Notes: generated by a model not told the origin, from the letters alone. 64,000 nucleotides of DNA from Charina bottae (GCA_023362775.1 JALMGJ010000005.1:36885463-36949462); one strand, 5' to 3'; counted from the first letter of the stretch, positions 12,439 to 24,479 are shown. A program made the numbers and translations.

Positions 12439-12851
12439 TACATCGACCCGTCCCACCCAGTCCGGCAGGAAGGGCATGTTATGGACCCCATCAGCTAAAG
12501 AATTCTGACTGGTGGGGTCAAGGGGGAGAGCCTTTTCTGTCATTGCCCCCACCCTGTGGAACATCTTTCACCCTGAGGTGAGGTTGGCCCCCACTCTTCT
12601 GGCCTTCAGGAAGAGCTTCAAGACCTGGCTCTGCCAACTAGTTTGGGGATCCAAGAGTGATAGGCAGCCCTGGGGGTGGTTGGTGGCTTAAGGACGCTCT
12701 CTCCACCTTTTAGTTTCCCTCTTTTATCTTCTTCTATTTTTGTGCTTTTTCTATTTTTATAATGGTTTTATAGCTTTTATTTGTAAGCTGCCCAGAGTCA
12801 CTTTTATAGTGAGATGGGCGGTGTATAAATTTAATAAATCAATCAATCAAG
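12439..12851 (+). mobile_element. L2/CR1-type LINE 3' end
   Basis: The segment ACCCTGTGGAACATCTTTCA, GGCCTTCAGGAAGAGCTTC and AAGACCTGGCTCTGCC is the conserved last part of this LINE group. After it come a T-rich 3'UTR, the GTAAGCTGCCCAGAGTCAC motif and a (AATC)n tail. Confidence 0.7.
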
Positions 12852-12919
12852 GAACTCCTAAGGGGAGAACAACATCCCCACCAACACAAACAGGAGAAGC
12901 CATGGTATATAAACAGAAA

Positions 12920-13070
12920 GCAAGTCCCACTCCCTTTTTGCACTGAAGATGTTGCCTAGCCTGGCAATGAAACGTCTGCAAGAAAACAACAAGGCTCAGA
13001 GAGCACCAAGGACTCCACAAATAAATTAGCCTTTATACCTGCCAACATTATTTTTATTAGCCCACAGTCT
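12920..13070 (+). mobile_element. Penelope-type 3' tail with hammerhead-like core
   Basis: The segment contains CTGAAGA (12943-12949), a 6-bp stem GTTGCC/GGCAAT (12951-12968) and GAAAC. It has the same layout as the end of the Penelope-like element at 45539-45569. The assignment to a Penelope-type tail is by this resemblance only. Confidence 0.4.
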
Positions 13071-13086
13071 GCTTGCATCACATGTG

Positions 13087-13316
13087 CTTAAGGCAACAGG
13101 CTAGAAACCAGGAGTCTGTGAGTTCTAGTCCCGTCTTAGGCATGAAAGCTGGCTGGGTGACCTTGGGCCAGTCACTCTCTCTCAGCCCAACTCACCTCAC
13201 AGGGTGGTTGTTGTGGGGAAAAGGAGGAGGAGGAAGGAGTATTAGGTATGTTCGCTGCCTTGAGTTATTTATAAAAATAATAAAGGCGGGATAAAAATTA
13301 AATAAATAAATAAATC
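13087..13316 (+). mobile_element. tRNA-derived SINE, tail type A (5' truncated)
   Basis: It starts inside the tRNA-like head (TTAAGGCAACAGGCTAGAAA), keeps GTGAGTTCTAGTCCCG and TGACCTTGGGCCAGTCACT, and ends in AATAATAAAGGCGGG followed by (AATA)n. Confidence 0.8.
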
Positions 13317-14034
13317 ATCACCTTAAGGGGCCAGTCATCCTTTCCTGGTCCACATGTTATTCTTTTTGCAGTCCAGGGTATTCTTAATAACTATCTCCAA
13401 ACCATATCTCAAAGTTGTCTCTTGTCAGACTTTCCTCCTAGCAATTTGGACTAGAGACAGTTAATCCAAAGAACTGAAGCCTATTCAGCAGTCTGTTAGA
13501 ACTACTAAAATGGAGCAGAGCTGCTAAACTCATGTACAGAAAAAGAATATTGTTTAAAAACAGAGCCCATGAGCATATTAGAGAGATCCAGGTTAATCTT
13601 ACACCCTTAGCCCACCCAAGCATAAAGAAATGCACGCTTAGACATGGCAGGTATGAAAAGTAAGTACAAAAGAGTCCTTACGTTTATTCATTGCAGGTAC
13701 AGCATTTTCAGTAGATAAATGATGTTCCATTTCTTCGTTTCCCTAAACTTAATACCTCTTGCCCTGCTTGCTGCAAGAGATACATGTAGAAAGGGGGGAA
13801 ATCTCCTAGGCCCATCCATGGCCTAGAATGGAGCAGCACACAGCCATGTGTTTGCTCCTGGTCCAAGGAGGAGAGAGAGAAAGAGGAAGTGGGAGAGGCC
13901 ACAAACAGCTTCCTCAAAAGCATGGAGAGCTTGTATCCTAGAGCAGCCATCCATATGCTGATGCGGCATGCTGGATTTGCCAGGATCTCCAACAAGAACA
14001 AGCCTCTTAGACCTCTGATTAGTGATATTTATTA

Positions 14035-14290
14035 AAAGGTTCCCCAGTTAGAGTTGGTGCAAAATTTGGTGTCCTCCTGGACTCACAACTCCTGCTTGAA
14101 GAGCAGATAGCAGCTGTGACTAGTAGGACCTTTGCACAGGTTTCTCTCATGCCCCAACTATGTCCATTCCTGGCCCAAGAGGCCTTGCTCATGGTGAGTC
14201 ATACCTTAGTGACTTCCCATTTGGATTACTATAATGCACTATATGTAGAGCAGCCCTTGGGACCAGTTGATCTCAGATTCCTTCCAAATG
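14035..14290 (+). mobile_element. L2/CR1-type LINE ORF2 remnant
   Basis: Forward translation with one frame reads as the region after the RT domain: GVLLDSQLLLEEQ-like, then a PQLCPFLAQEALL-like stretch and LVTSHLDYYNALYVE. It matches the inverted copy near 41540-41760 and is heavily decayed. Confidence 0.65.
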
Positions 14291-14689
14291 TATGATTGTA
14301 GGGAACTTTTTTCTCTGAATTCATTTTGATGGACAAATTTTAGTTGTGATTTCAGTTGTGCAGATTCCGATGCATTTAGCAAGTGTTCCTTTCTTTAGAG
14401 ATCTTTTATATTATTCTCAATTGTTTGCAGGAATGTTACCAGAAGACATTGGTTTTGTCACACGGCTGTAGCAGATGTAATCTGCAAATGTAATCTGACA
14501 TTTGCAGTAAGCTTCCTTGTTTCCATTCTGTTATATTGCAAAAATTATTTCAATGAAAATTCTATGAAATGATTCAATTTCCTGAGGTAGACAATCTGGA
14601 GCCCTCCATATGTTTGGGATTATAACCCTCAGTATCTGGCCATTACGTATGCTGACTGTCCTTATGAGAATTATAGACCCAAACACGTA

Positions 14690-15028
14690 AAGGTAAAGGT
14701 AAAGGTACCCCCCGCACATTTGTGCAGTCGTGTCCGACTCTAGGGGCCGGTGCTCATCTCCGTTTGTTAGCCAAAGAGCCAGCGTTGTCCAAAGATGCTT
14801 CCACGGTCATGTGGCCGCATGACACACGCGGAACGCTGTTACCTACCCACCGAAGTGGTACCTATTAATCTACTTGCATTTGCATGCTTTCGAATTGCTA
14901 GGTTGGCAAGAGCTGGAGCTAGTGCGGGAGCTCACTCCGCACGCAGGGCTAGGGATTCGAACCTCCGAACTTGCAATCTTCCGATCGACAAGCCTGGCGT
15001 CTTACCCGCTGAGCCACCACGCACCACA
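14690..15028 (-). mobile_element. Sauria-type tRNA SINE (339 bp, full length)
   Basis: The element is bounded by an exact 13-bp duplication ACCCAAACACGTA (14677-14689 and 15029-15041). On the minus strand it begins GCGTGGTGGCTCAGCGGGTA (A box) with B box GGTTCGAATCC, and ends in an ACCTTT-type tail. Its length is identical to the copy at 62910-63248. It is a retroposon, not a tRNA gene. Confidence 0.88.
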
Positions 15029-15966
15029 ACCCAAACACGTATGAGTTGCCTAACCCTGCTATACATTAATAGTGAATTTATTCTCCATGTGTGAGTCTTT
15101 ATGATTGATTATGGGCATCCATCTTGGGAATATATGTATTGTATTTTTGAATTAGGCTGCACCAATATAGATGATCAGTAGATGGCAGAGGGTTTTATGT
15201 GGTTCATTCCTGCCATCCAGTGACTGTATTTTTGCAGCCCAGATCTGGTAGCCATATACGAGCAGGCTCCTCATTGTTTTCAGACCTCATTAAAATAACT
15301 AATCTAATTCTGGAACTTCTTTACTTCTTTCCCATCCTTCACATTTTGTAATATTTCCCTGATGAAGAGTTCTGGAGAACAAAAAACCTTTCACAAATTT
15401 TGTTATTATTATTCACAGTACTTGTGGACTGCTTTTCTTCTCAATGGAACCCTCAGTAACGCATAGAAGAACTTTTAGTAAAACAATATAAAATACAACT
15501 ACAGACAACAAAACAAAGCAATACAAACAATTTAAAGTTCGGTGTTTGGCAACATGATAATTAAAACCATTTATCAAAACTATTTGTCATTTTGTCAACA
15601 AAAGTAGAGCCAACTATGTCCTTAAGAAATTGGGAGAAATGGAAAAGTCCATATTTTACATAACTTGGCTGCTCAATCAGTCAACAAAAACAATTCTAAT
15701 CTCTGCATAAGGTGTAGGATGCTAATCCTTACCAGGTGTTCTGATGTTTGGCTGTTGAGACTGAGATCTTGTTCCTTACCTTCCTGAAAGCAAAGGAAAT
15801 TTTCCAATATGAAGGGATGCCTTGTTTGGGTTAATTAAGATGTTCTCTTGAATATGAGTTGCTTCTGAATTAAAAGTAACTTAGATGAACTGTAAGTCCT
15901 TTACTGCTGAGGTAAATGGCATGGTAAGATTATGTTGAATAATTCTCTCCTGAAGTTAAAAATGTT

Positions 15967-17445
15967 TTTAATAGTAATTTTATTAAAGATTACAATTACA
16001 TCAATAAAAACTAATACAAACTAAAAAAAATAAAAGATTAAAAAGAAAAAATAGAAGGTGCAGAAAAGAAAGAAAAAAGAAAATAGAGAAATAGAAAAGA
16101 AAAATATATAGAGAAGTGATTTCCCCCTTCATCACAAGTATAAACAATTTTAGTAACTTATCACCTCTCTTAAAATACAACAAATGATCTCTTCTTCCCA
16201 TATCCCATCTCTTATCTATAAACAAATCCATAAAGCCTCGTCATTTCAGTCTTGACATCAGCAAAAGTCCATTAAGGGTTACCAGAGATAACATATCTAT
16301 TTTAACCTTGATCAAATAAGCCAACTTTATATTCCTTCCTTTTACTGCTAACAATCTTGATCTTTAGTCCCATCAAATAATGTTGTAGAACTTGATTTCT
16401 TTTCATTTTTCTTTGTCCCTTCTCACAAAATTCTTCCAAACTTAACAAGCCTCTTGTATAAATCCAATATAAGAAAATTATCCAGGTCACTCTCTTGGTT
16501 TGTTATTTGTATACCCCTTTTAATTATTAAGACATCAGCCGGTTTCTTTTGGATGTCCAGTGTAACATCTTTTTCCATGTCATTCTTGTAGCTTGTCATT
16601 TTTAAGTCCACTTTCAAATCAGTCTTGATCTTGTCAGGTAAAATTTGTTCCTCTTCCATAACATCTTTTAAACACTATGTATAGAGGCAACACAATAAAA
16701 ATTAACTGCTGGGTCCATTGTTCAAAAATATCCTTCAATATGTCCAATGTTAAAATATTTTGCTTCATTCTGTAATTGTTGAGTTTGAGTGTTCTTTTCC
16801 TTTAATTATAATATTTAGTTTCCTCTAGTGTCCAATTTTTAAAGTCTTATCTTTTTAAAAAAAAAGAATTCAAAACAGAAGCATTTTCCCATAGGAAGGA
16901 TTCTTTATAATTAATTCAAAAATCTTATTTCAAATTTTATTTGGACACTTAGTCAATTTGTAACTTTCTAAAATCCAAGTTTTAATCACCCTATTGCTGT
17001 TTATTCCCCCCCCCCAATTTTTTTAGGTTCTTAAACTTGTAGTTAAAACTTCTTTCACTAAGGATTGAAGGAAGCTCACCCAGTGCTGTAAAACCTGTTG
17101 ATCCAAAGGTTCCTAATAGCTGAAAAGCAGTTAACAAGCAGTTTCCGAAAGCGATTAGAAAAGGAAATATGTGAATCCAGTGTACTTTCAAAGGCACCAA
17201 TGATGGTTTGAGCAAGATGGCTATTCCTTCATCTCCCAGAGCTCTAAACCTGCCATAGACTGTCTTGCGGTCTTCTCGTGAGGAGAAGCTGTCTGGAGCT
17301 CTTGTGGGTGATCTCAAGTCTTCTCCTTGTCCAGAGAGGACTTATCAAAGAGCCGGTCTACTAGTTATCTCTTCATTCCGCTGCGGTTATCAGCTCCGCT
17401 TTTCATGGAGCCATCTTTAGTCTGCCATTTCTTCCCTGGAAGTCC
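15967..17445 (-). mobile_element. L1-like non-autonomous element, copy A2 (full length, 1479 bp)
   Basis: An inverted copy of the 2614-4094 element, flanked by a 9-bp repeat AAAAATGTT at 15958-15966 and 17446-17454. Its 5' end (right side) reads GACTTCCAGGGAAGAAATGG and its 3' end AATAAAATTACTATTAAAAA. The minus-strand frame 16423-16659 (78 residues) aligns with residues of the A1 frame over about 73 positions with few replacements. Confidence 0.75.
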
Positions 17446-20400
17446 AAAAATGTTAATTAAAATACTTAATTAAGAATAAACAGGAAGATTCACAGATACT
17501 AAGTTTTTACTGTACCTCTTAAATCAGACTATTAGATGTATGTGTTTATATGTGTGCATGTGTATCTTAATATCTATGTATAAGCCAGCATTCTTAGGCA
17601 CTTTCTAGTACATTTTAAATGTGCTTGGCATCTATCCAGCATACTTATTTGTAGGTAAAGGAACTAAATCCCCAGGAGTTTTATACAGCTAATCCTAAAT
17701 ATCAATTATAAAATAAATAGTGTTTTGCCTTTGAAGCTTTTCTTTTAACTAAGACTGAATTTAATGTGTGATTCCATTGCTTGGCAGGCTGCAGGCGCTT
17801 TCATTAAATTCTGGGGACCATGCCCAGGGGCTCATGTTGTTCATGAGATTACACTAGGTTTATGCTTGTTGATTTTCCCACATATTCTTCACAAGAAAAT
17901 ATTTCATATTTCATATTCTTCTGTCTTGGTGTAGTATGTAACTGAATGAGTGAACGGCTAAAGCCTTTCCATCAATAAAGGAAGGGTGATCACAGCAGAC
18001 TCATTCAAACATGTCACTACAAGTCCCGAAATGTTGTTTACATTCAGTGTTTCTTAGTAATTCCGTTGCCTATTTATTTTCTTATTAGATCTTTCATACC
18101 TGAAAAGAACACTCAAGACAGCTAACAAAAAAGTACATAAACAGATTGTCTTGTCAGAATACGCAGTTCAGTTAAAAAGATAATTAAAAACACAGTACTA
18201 AATGCCATCAGTAAAACCAACAAAGCAACTAAATTTCAGCAGATCACATTGCAGGTTGAGGGATTCACAGGATAATTCTGACACAGAGAGAGTTAAATGG
18301 CTTTACAAGTGACCAGTACAATTTCAATATATATTAATAACAAGGATTGTTCATACATGACACAAACCATAATTTTGTATTTTGCTACTGGCTTAGCACA
18401 TTGTATGAGCCTAACCACTGTGATTTATAAGCCATAATTTATGGCTTGGTACAATGTGTGGACCCTGCCAATTGCAGATTATTCAACGAACAATGCTTAA
18501 ACAAACCATGACCAAGGGCAACATATGAACCCAGCCAGACTAGAGTGTTAGACTTAAATTAAGAGAGCTAGACTGAAATCTTCGTTCAGCCATGAACTTC
18601 ACTATATGGCTTTGGTCTGAACACTTACTCCTAATGTAGCTTACAAAGTTATTGTGAAGATAAATTAACAATGGGTCTATGCAGTCCTGAATTTCTTTAA
18701 AAAAGGACAGGTTTACCCATTTGTCAGAAATGTATTGGAACTTCCATATGAGTAAATTTAAACTTAGAAGATTACTGATTGGTCCAATTCTGAATCATAT
18801 TTAGTGGTTACAGAGGAAGTACATGCACATGGAAAACAGCGAGATCTTTCAAGGAGGAACTTCTCAGTTCCACTCTTGCTTGTATATCAAGCATATAAAT
18901 CATGATCAGCTTCTTAGAGACTAAAACATTTGGTAACATTTATCATTTGAGGCCAGAGAACTTCAGCCAGCTGGTGCTGTATCAAATTTCAAACTGTACT
19001 CTGTATATATTTAAAAAAAAGGATCCCTGTTCAGGAAAAGCTATATGTCAAGGAGAAGAATCTATCTAATTATGTTAGATTTATGCTACCCTTCCCCAAA
19101 CCAGTAGTTTGGTTCACAGGTAACAATCAGTTAACATTCTGTCTGATCAGTAAAGAAAAAACATACTTTTGACTTATCCAAATATATAAACTCAGCTATT
19201 ATAATTTAGTGTTATGAGTGAAGCAGGCTACTATGGGCTTATTCAAAATATCATGGTTTGAAATCTAGTGTAATGTGTATCCCAGGTCAATTTATCTAGA
19301 GGACAGTATGTTGGGGAACATAGCTTTAAGCTATAAAACATTGAAAGGAATTAATGGAGCTGTAAGTTAAGAGCAGATTGCTTGTTTTTAATGCAATTTT
19401 TGTTCTGATACATTAGCGCCACAGCATAAAAATAAAATATTAAAGATTGTCTTTCATTCTATCAGAGTGATTTTAGTTTATTACCATGTGTTATCTGGCA
19501 CAACCTTCAGTATCTCAAAAAGCTTCCCATTTACTAATATGTGCAGTTATAAAATTACTCCATTAATTTGAAGAAATTGATATGATTCATAAAAGTCTAC
19601 ATGGTAATAAAATCAATCAGTCTTTAAGTACCACAAAATTAAGGGGTGGGGTCGTTTCTATTTGTATTTTTGTGCAAAAGACTAACATGGCTATTTCTTT
19701 GGAAACTTGTACATACAATTATACCATTATTTAAAGCAGTAGCTCTAACCAAATTGGGACTTATTTCTAAGTTAACATGCAGGGGAATACTCTGCTTCTT
19801 TATGTAATGAATTGGTTGAAGATCACATTCTCCAATTAACTTACTTTACTACCTGACAACCCTACTTCTGGAAGATTAAGAAATGTCACACATCAGACTA
19901 AACCATGGTTTATTAACGGATGCTGTATTTAATAAATACTATTGATAGGATTCACATAGCATAGTTGCTTATAAACCATGGTTTATAAATCATAATGGTT
20001 GAGTTTGCACAACAGTAGGCATACTATATCTGGGCTGCAGAAATCTGGATGACACTAATGGAAGCGGTTAGAGGTTCTGTAACTCTTTGTTGCCATATAA
20101 TGAATGTCTGGATTTTTGCAACCCAGATACAATACATCTACACAACACAACAGTGAACAAACCCCATTTTGATTTAGCACAAAGTGTGAACCTATCCAAA
20201 TGTCAGGCAAACTGACCAACTGGAAAATGTACATGTCATTAGAAGCAAATTATGGTTGGTCGCTATCAATTACTGAATTGAATCACTGAAAAGTACCAGG
20301 AATTTTATCAGAAAAGTGATTAAAAATGTGTATTTCAGGTATGCATTTTTACACCTGAGATGCATGATGCTAATTATGCCTAGTATTGTATATTGCCACA

Positions 20401-20894
20401 TATCTTTGTCTCACCCAATCCTCAAATAGTTCTAATAGTACACATATTGTGCAGGTCAAGTACCTGACAGAAAGTCATACAGAAAGCAATCAACATGTGT
20501 TCTTTATTGTCTCAGAGGGCACAACATAGAATAATGATTTTAATTACAGGAAGATAGAATTCTTTTTTTTCTTAGCATTCAAGTAAAATCTAACAGCAAG
20601 AGTAGTTTGAAAGTGGGACCAATCATCCAAAGAAATAATGGGTCCCCATTCCATTCATGTGTTTTAGCAGAGGACAGGTAGCCATCTGTCATGCATACTT
20701 TACTATAGCTTCCTATACAAAACAGAGCATTGGACTCAATTGCCTAAATGATCCTTTCCATTTCTATATCAAAAGAACCTACAAGAGGATCTACATCAGA
20801 ACAACAACAAAGAGATAAACAAAAGCTTTATAAGATTAAGAAAAAAAATGACAAACATTGCCCTCTGCTGTCCAAATAAATTATTTCCATATGT

Positions 20895-20985
20895 CTATAA
20901 ACATATGTGTGTATATTTACATACACATATGTACATATGTTCATATATACATATGTATTTATATATACATACACATATACACAAA
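20895..20985. repeat. AT-rich CATATG/TACATA simple repeat
   Basis: Irregular tandem CATATGTnTATA-type repeats, many of them palindromic. Confidence 0.7.
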
Positions 20986-21706
20986 AAGCTGCTTCTATCC
21001 TCACTTCTGTTTCCACTCCCACCAAACCTAACAGTAGATCCACAAGAGGGGATCAGGCTCTTTTTTTCCCACTTCACTGATCTCAAGGATCATCTGCATA
21101 GGTTCAGAGAACTTGCAGCTAAAAATCCACCATCCCAGATCCAAGGTCTCAGACCTTGGTCTTGAACAGGTAGCAGAAGAGGGGAGAGATGGCTCTTTTC
21201 CCAGCAGTTCTTCAATCCCATTGATCAGCTCTCTCGGGGTAGAGACACTGACAGCCTGCTGTGAAGGGGCCAGACCCTCCTGCTGCCAAAAGCAGAATGC
21301 ATTAGAAAATAGTATCCAAGGAACAGAGGAGAGGAACTGTGTCCACACCAGTTGAAAGTGGTCAGTAGGAGCTGGGCATATCCCAGCTCAACACCGATAT
21401 TGAGGAAGTATAAATTTTTCATTTAGAAAATTTGAGTCAGAAGAAGAGGGAAAATACTACTTTCCCTAACTGGAATAAAGACTAACGTATAGTATGCTGC
21501 CTTGCAGAAATTTATGGATGAGATGGTGGCAACAGCATAAAGGCTTCTGCTGTTAGTATGGTATATTTGTTCCACAGTTAATGGGATGGAGGACAGGCCC
21601 AATGTGATGTCTAAATTGTTAATAAATAACTCAAACTATGCTACATTCCTGATTTTTTAAGCATTTTCTGTTCATAGTCTTTCTCAGTGTAATCCTATAC
21701 CTATAC

Positions 21707-21708
<2 letters not shown>

Positions 21709-21746
<38 letters not shown>
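21709..21746. repeat. (ATT)n microsatellite
   Basis: About twelve uninterrupted ATT units lie directly against the 3' tail of an inverted SINE, the usual origin of such repeats. Confidence 0.9.
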
Positions 21747-21747
<1 letters not shown>

Positions 21748-21748
<1 letters not shown>

Positions 21749-21888
21749 TTAATTTTTATCCCGTCTTTATTATTTTTATAAATAACTCAAGGCAGCGAAC
21801 ATACCTGATACTCCTTCCTCCTCCTATTTTCCCCACAACAACAACCCTGTGAGGTGAGTAGGGCTGAGAGAGAGGGACTGGCCCAAGA
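21748..21888 (-). mobile_element. tRNA-derived SINE, tail type A (5' truncated)
   Basis: The complement of GGCGGGATAAAAA-like tail and of the CCTCACAGGGTTGTTGTTG core is present. The tRNA-like head is missing. Confidence 0.7.
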
Positions 21889-22212
21889 AATAAGTGTCAC
21901 TGACTAGATTCAAGGCAACCTTGGTAAAGGGATTTTTATTTTGAAAGGTTTTTCCCTTTTATGACTTTGGGGGAAGATTGCCTTGATATTAAGTTGTAAA
22001 TATTAATTTCACTAATTCATAGTAATATAATTCTGGATAAAGGCATGAAGAAATTATTTACTTCTCCAACTTACTCAAAGTGTGAATTCTTTGAATATCT
22101 AGTCCAAAAGGCAGCATCCATTTGTTGGCTGGTAGAGGTCAGTAAGAACATGCAACACCTGTTTCTCTGGAACCTGCACTGACTTCCTGTGCTGCTGCAC
22201 AGGAATTATTAG

Positions 22213-22550
22213 ATTTTTATCCCACCTTCAGCCTACATCAGGCTCTGGCGACAAGCCCGTCGATCCATTCCTGTCGCAACCAATGGATCAACCAAAAAAG
22301 CGGACCCTGCACCTGTGGGAAAAACGCTAGGAAGAAATATCAATAAACAAACAAACAAACGAATTTGGTCAACTCAGGGTGGCAAACATACCTAATATTC
22401 CTGCCTCCTATTTTCCCCACAACGACCCTGTGAGGTGGGTTGAGCTGAGAGAGAGTGACTAGCCCAAAGTCACCCTGGAGGCCTAGAATTCGCAGTCTCC
22501 TGGTTTCTTAACACTGGGCACCTTAACCACTACACCAAAATGGCTCTTTT
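22213..22550 (-). mobile_element. tRNA-derived SINE, tail type A, split by an insert
   Basis: The SINE tail (TTTTTATCCCACCTTC on the + strand) is separated from the core and head (22370-22550) by about 135 bp. The insert (about 22232-22368) ends in (AAAC)n, so it looks like a second, forward retroposed fragment. Confidence 0.6.
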
Positions 22551-22620
22551 AGCATAAAGTGCTTTTTAGCTCTTAAAGCCCTACATGCATGGCACCAAAG
22601 CATTTCTAAGACTGATTTCT

Positions 22621-22968
22621 CTAACCAGTTTGAATTTGTATATCATGGGAAAACCTGCTAGTGGTCCCCCCCCTATCTTTTTTGGGTAGAATATCGACAA
22701 TAAAAATGAATATTCTTCCAAAAATTATTTTCCTATTCCAATCAATACCAATTGTGATAACGGATAAAACGTTTCAAAATTGGCAGCGAGATTTGGCCAA
22801 GTTTATCTGGCAGAGGAAAAAACCAAGGATAAAATATAAATTCTTACAAGATATCAAAGATAATGGGGGTTTTGGGGGACCACTAGCAGGTTTTCCCATG
22901 ATACACAAATTCAAACTGGTTAGAGACTGCGATTTGTGTATCATGGGAAAACCTGCTAGTGGTCCCCC
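22621..22968. repeat. Inverted repeats enclosing an L1 ORF2 fragment
   Basis: A 50-bp segment (22621-22670) recurs inverted at 22874-22923 with about one mismatch. A 37-bp direct copy of it follows at 22932-22968. The recognisable core is ATCATGGGAAAACCTGCTAG. Arms two and three alone could form a long hairpin with a short loop. Confidence 0.8.
22674..22873 (+). mobile_element. L1 LINE ORF2 C-terminal fragment
   Basis: Forward translation gives GRISTIKMNILPKIIFLFQS, then QRDLAKFIWQRKKPRIK and the following NGGFG. This is the conserved post-RT region of L1 ORF2. Only about 65 residues remain, sandwiched between inverted repeats. Confidence 0.85.
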
Positions 22969-23113
22969 ACGTCTGCAGTGATGGAGGGATATACAGTGGT
23001 TACTAATTTTCTGTTTTTGCACCTGTGCTCTGGTATAGCTTCTGTCTAGAAATTTGATCAGCTTCCACATTGTTGGCTTTCCGCAAAATATTAAAAACAG
23101 CATTATTCTAGAG

Positions 23114-23432
23114 CAGTGCTTTCCAAACTGCTGCCGTTGGCGACACACCAACGGCGGCGGCAGCAGCGGCGGCGGGAGGGCGCATGCGGGGGGGTGCGCA
23201 CACACTCACGGCGACGCTGTGGGGGGTGTGGCGGCGTTGTGCATGGCAGCAGCAGCAGCAGCCTCGCTAAAACGCGGAAGTGCTGATGGCGCGGCGCTGC
23301 CGCCGTGCACACCGCCACACGTGCCCCTGCGCCACTTCGCGACACACTAAACTGGGTGTTGCGACACACTACTGAAGTGTCACGGCACACAGTTTGGAAA
23401 GCTATGTTCGGCACACAGTTTGGAAAGCTATG
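23114..23432 (+). mobile_element. hAT-type MITE, family CAGAGCTTTCC, copy 2 (319 bp)
   Basis: It is flanked by an exact 8-bp duplication TTCTAGAG (23106-23113 and 23433-23440). The left end is CAGTGCTTTCCAAA and the right end TTTGGAAAGCTATG. The interior is very GC-rich. The last 26 bp are duplicated in tandem (GGCACACAGTTTGGAAAGCT appears twice). Confidence 0.87.
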
Positions 23433-23445
23433 TTCTAGAGAATAT

Positions 23446-23670
23446 GAGAGCCAGTTTGGTGTAGAGGTTAAGGCATCAGGCTAGAAACTGGGGGAACGTG
23501 AGTTCTAGTCCCACCTTTAGGCACAAAGGCAGCTGTGTGACCTGGGCCAGTCACTTTCTCTCAGCCCTAGGAATGAGACTATGGCAAACCAGTTCTGAAA
23601 AACCTTGCCAAGGAAACTGCAAGGACTTGTCCAGGCAGTCTCCGAGAACTGAACACGATTGAACAAATAA
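23446..23670 (+). mobile_element. tRNA-derived SINE, tail type B
   Basis: It has the same head as type A (GAGCCAGTTTGGTGTAGAGG), but the tail is a BovB-like segment: GGCAAACCAGTTCTGAAAAA, CTTGCCAAGGAAACTGCAAG and then CACGATTGAAC. Confidence 0.8.
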
Positions 23671-24239
23671 AATAAAAAAATCTAGAAAATACTTACGGTA
23701 TGTACTCATGCCATTTATTTTATTGGTTCTGTAAGTGCTTGTGTGTTAAGTGCTAGCTGTTTATCTTCATTTTGTCTTATCTGTGTATTATGGATGATTT
23801 GTTGTTACTTGTATTGTGATTTTATTACACAGTGGACATTTTATTATATTGTTTATAAATGTACTGTGAATCACTGAAATCTCTTCCACTGCAGCAGGTA
23901 TGGATCAAATAAATATATCCTATCAAATATATCAATAAAAACAAATACTAAAAACAAATTCTGTGATTCTTCCCATTGGACAGTTGGAGATAATAGCCTG
24001 TGAAAGAGGAGGATGGGAAGAGCCTGCCAAGCTTCTGGGGTTCCGGTCGTCGTTGTTCGTCTTTTCTCCAACCTTTTGCACTACTGGAAGGATTACCTGC
24101 CACAGAGGATAATTCTCATGTTTAACACCAAAGTATTCAGATGGGCTGCACAAGGAGCTATTTCTAACCCGAATATAACGATAAATGGTTGGTATACAGA
24201 TTCGTTTTAAAAAGAATCCTCGCACGAAACGGATTCGCA

Positions 24240-24443
24240 GCACCAAGACGAGTACGACCCCCCCCGCCCCCACAAAGGAAGGGAAACGCTCGAGCCGTAG
24301 AGAAAGGAAGAGCGAGGCGGTGGGCGCTCGAGCTTAAGGGCGGGGCTTTGGGAACTTCGTCACTTCCTCTGCGGAGAAGACTAGCGAAGAGACGGTTTGG
24401 CGTTAGAAACAGCGGTCGACGTCCAGGGCTCCGAAGCGGGAGA
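24240..24443 (+). promoter_or_regulatory. TRA2B: TRA2B core promoter and 5'UTR (GC-rich)
   Basis: Base composition changes sharply from AT-rich to CpG-rich about 200 bp before the start codon, and the CpG-dense zone continues to about 24860. Visible candidate sites are a GC box GGGCGGGGC (24338-24346), an ETS-type CACTTCCTCT (24361-24370) and an adjoining CTTCGTCAC. YY1-like GCCATCTTGG (24781-24790) and AAAATGGCCGC lie just downstream in intron 1. The exact transcription start cannot be read from sequence. Confidence 0.65.
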
Positions 24444-24479
24444 ATGAGCGACAGCGGGGAGCAGAACTACGGCGAGCGG
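24444..24479 (+). CDS. TRA2B: TRA2B coding exon 1 (residues 1-12)
   Basis: It encodes [12 protein letters not shown]. The ATG context is GGGAGAATGAGC and the donor GTAATA follows at 24480. Confidence 0.95.

Larger units (their letters stand above)
8726..24239. other. ETV5-TRA2B intergenic region
   Basis: No exon or RNA gene is recognisable. The named repeats inside are listed separately. The long stretches 8726-10240, 11000-12230, 15030-15950 and 17460-20850 appear unique and AT-rich, with fragments of decayed repeats. Examples are palindromic AAACCATGGTTTAT segments near 19900-20000 and a similar CATAATTTATGGC palindrome near 18430. I cannot assign function to them. Confidence 0.6.

Noticed and set aside
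23114..23432. CpG-island-like promoter about 1 kb before TRA2B
   Set aside because: The GC-rich block is exactly delimited by a MITE's inverted ends and an 8-bp target duplication.
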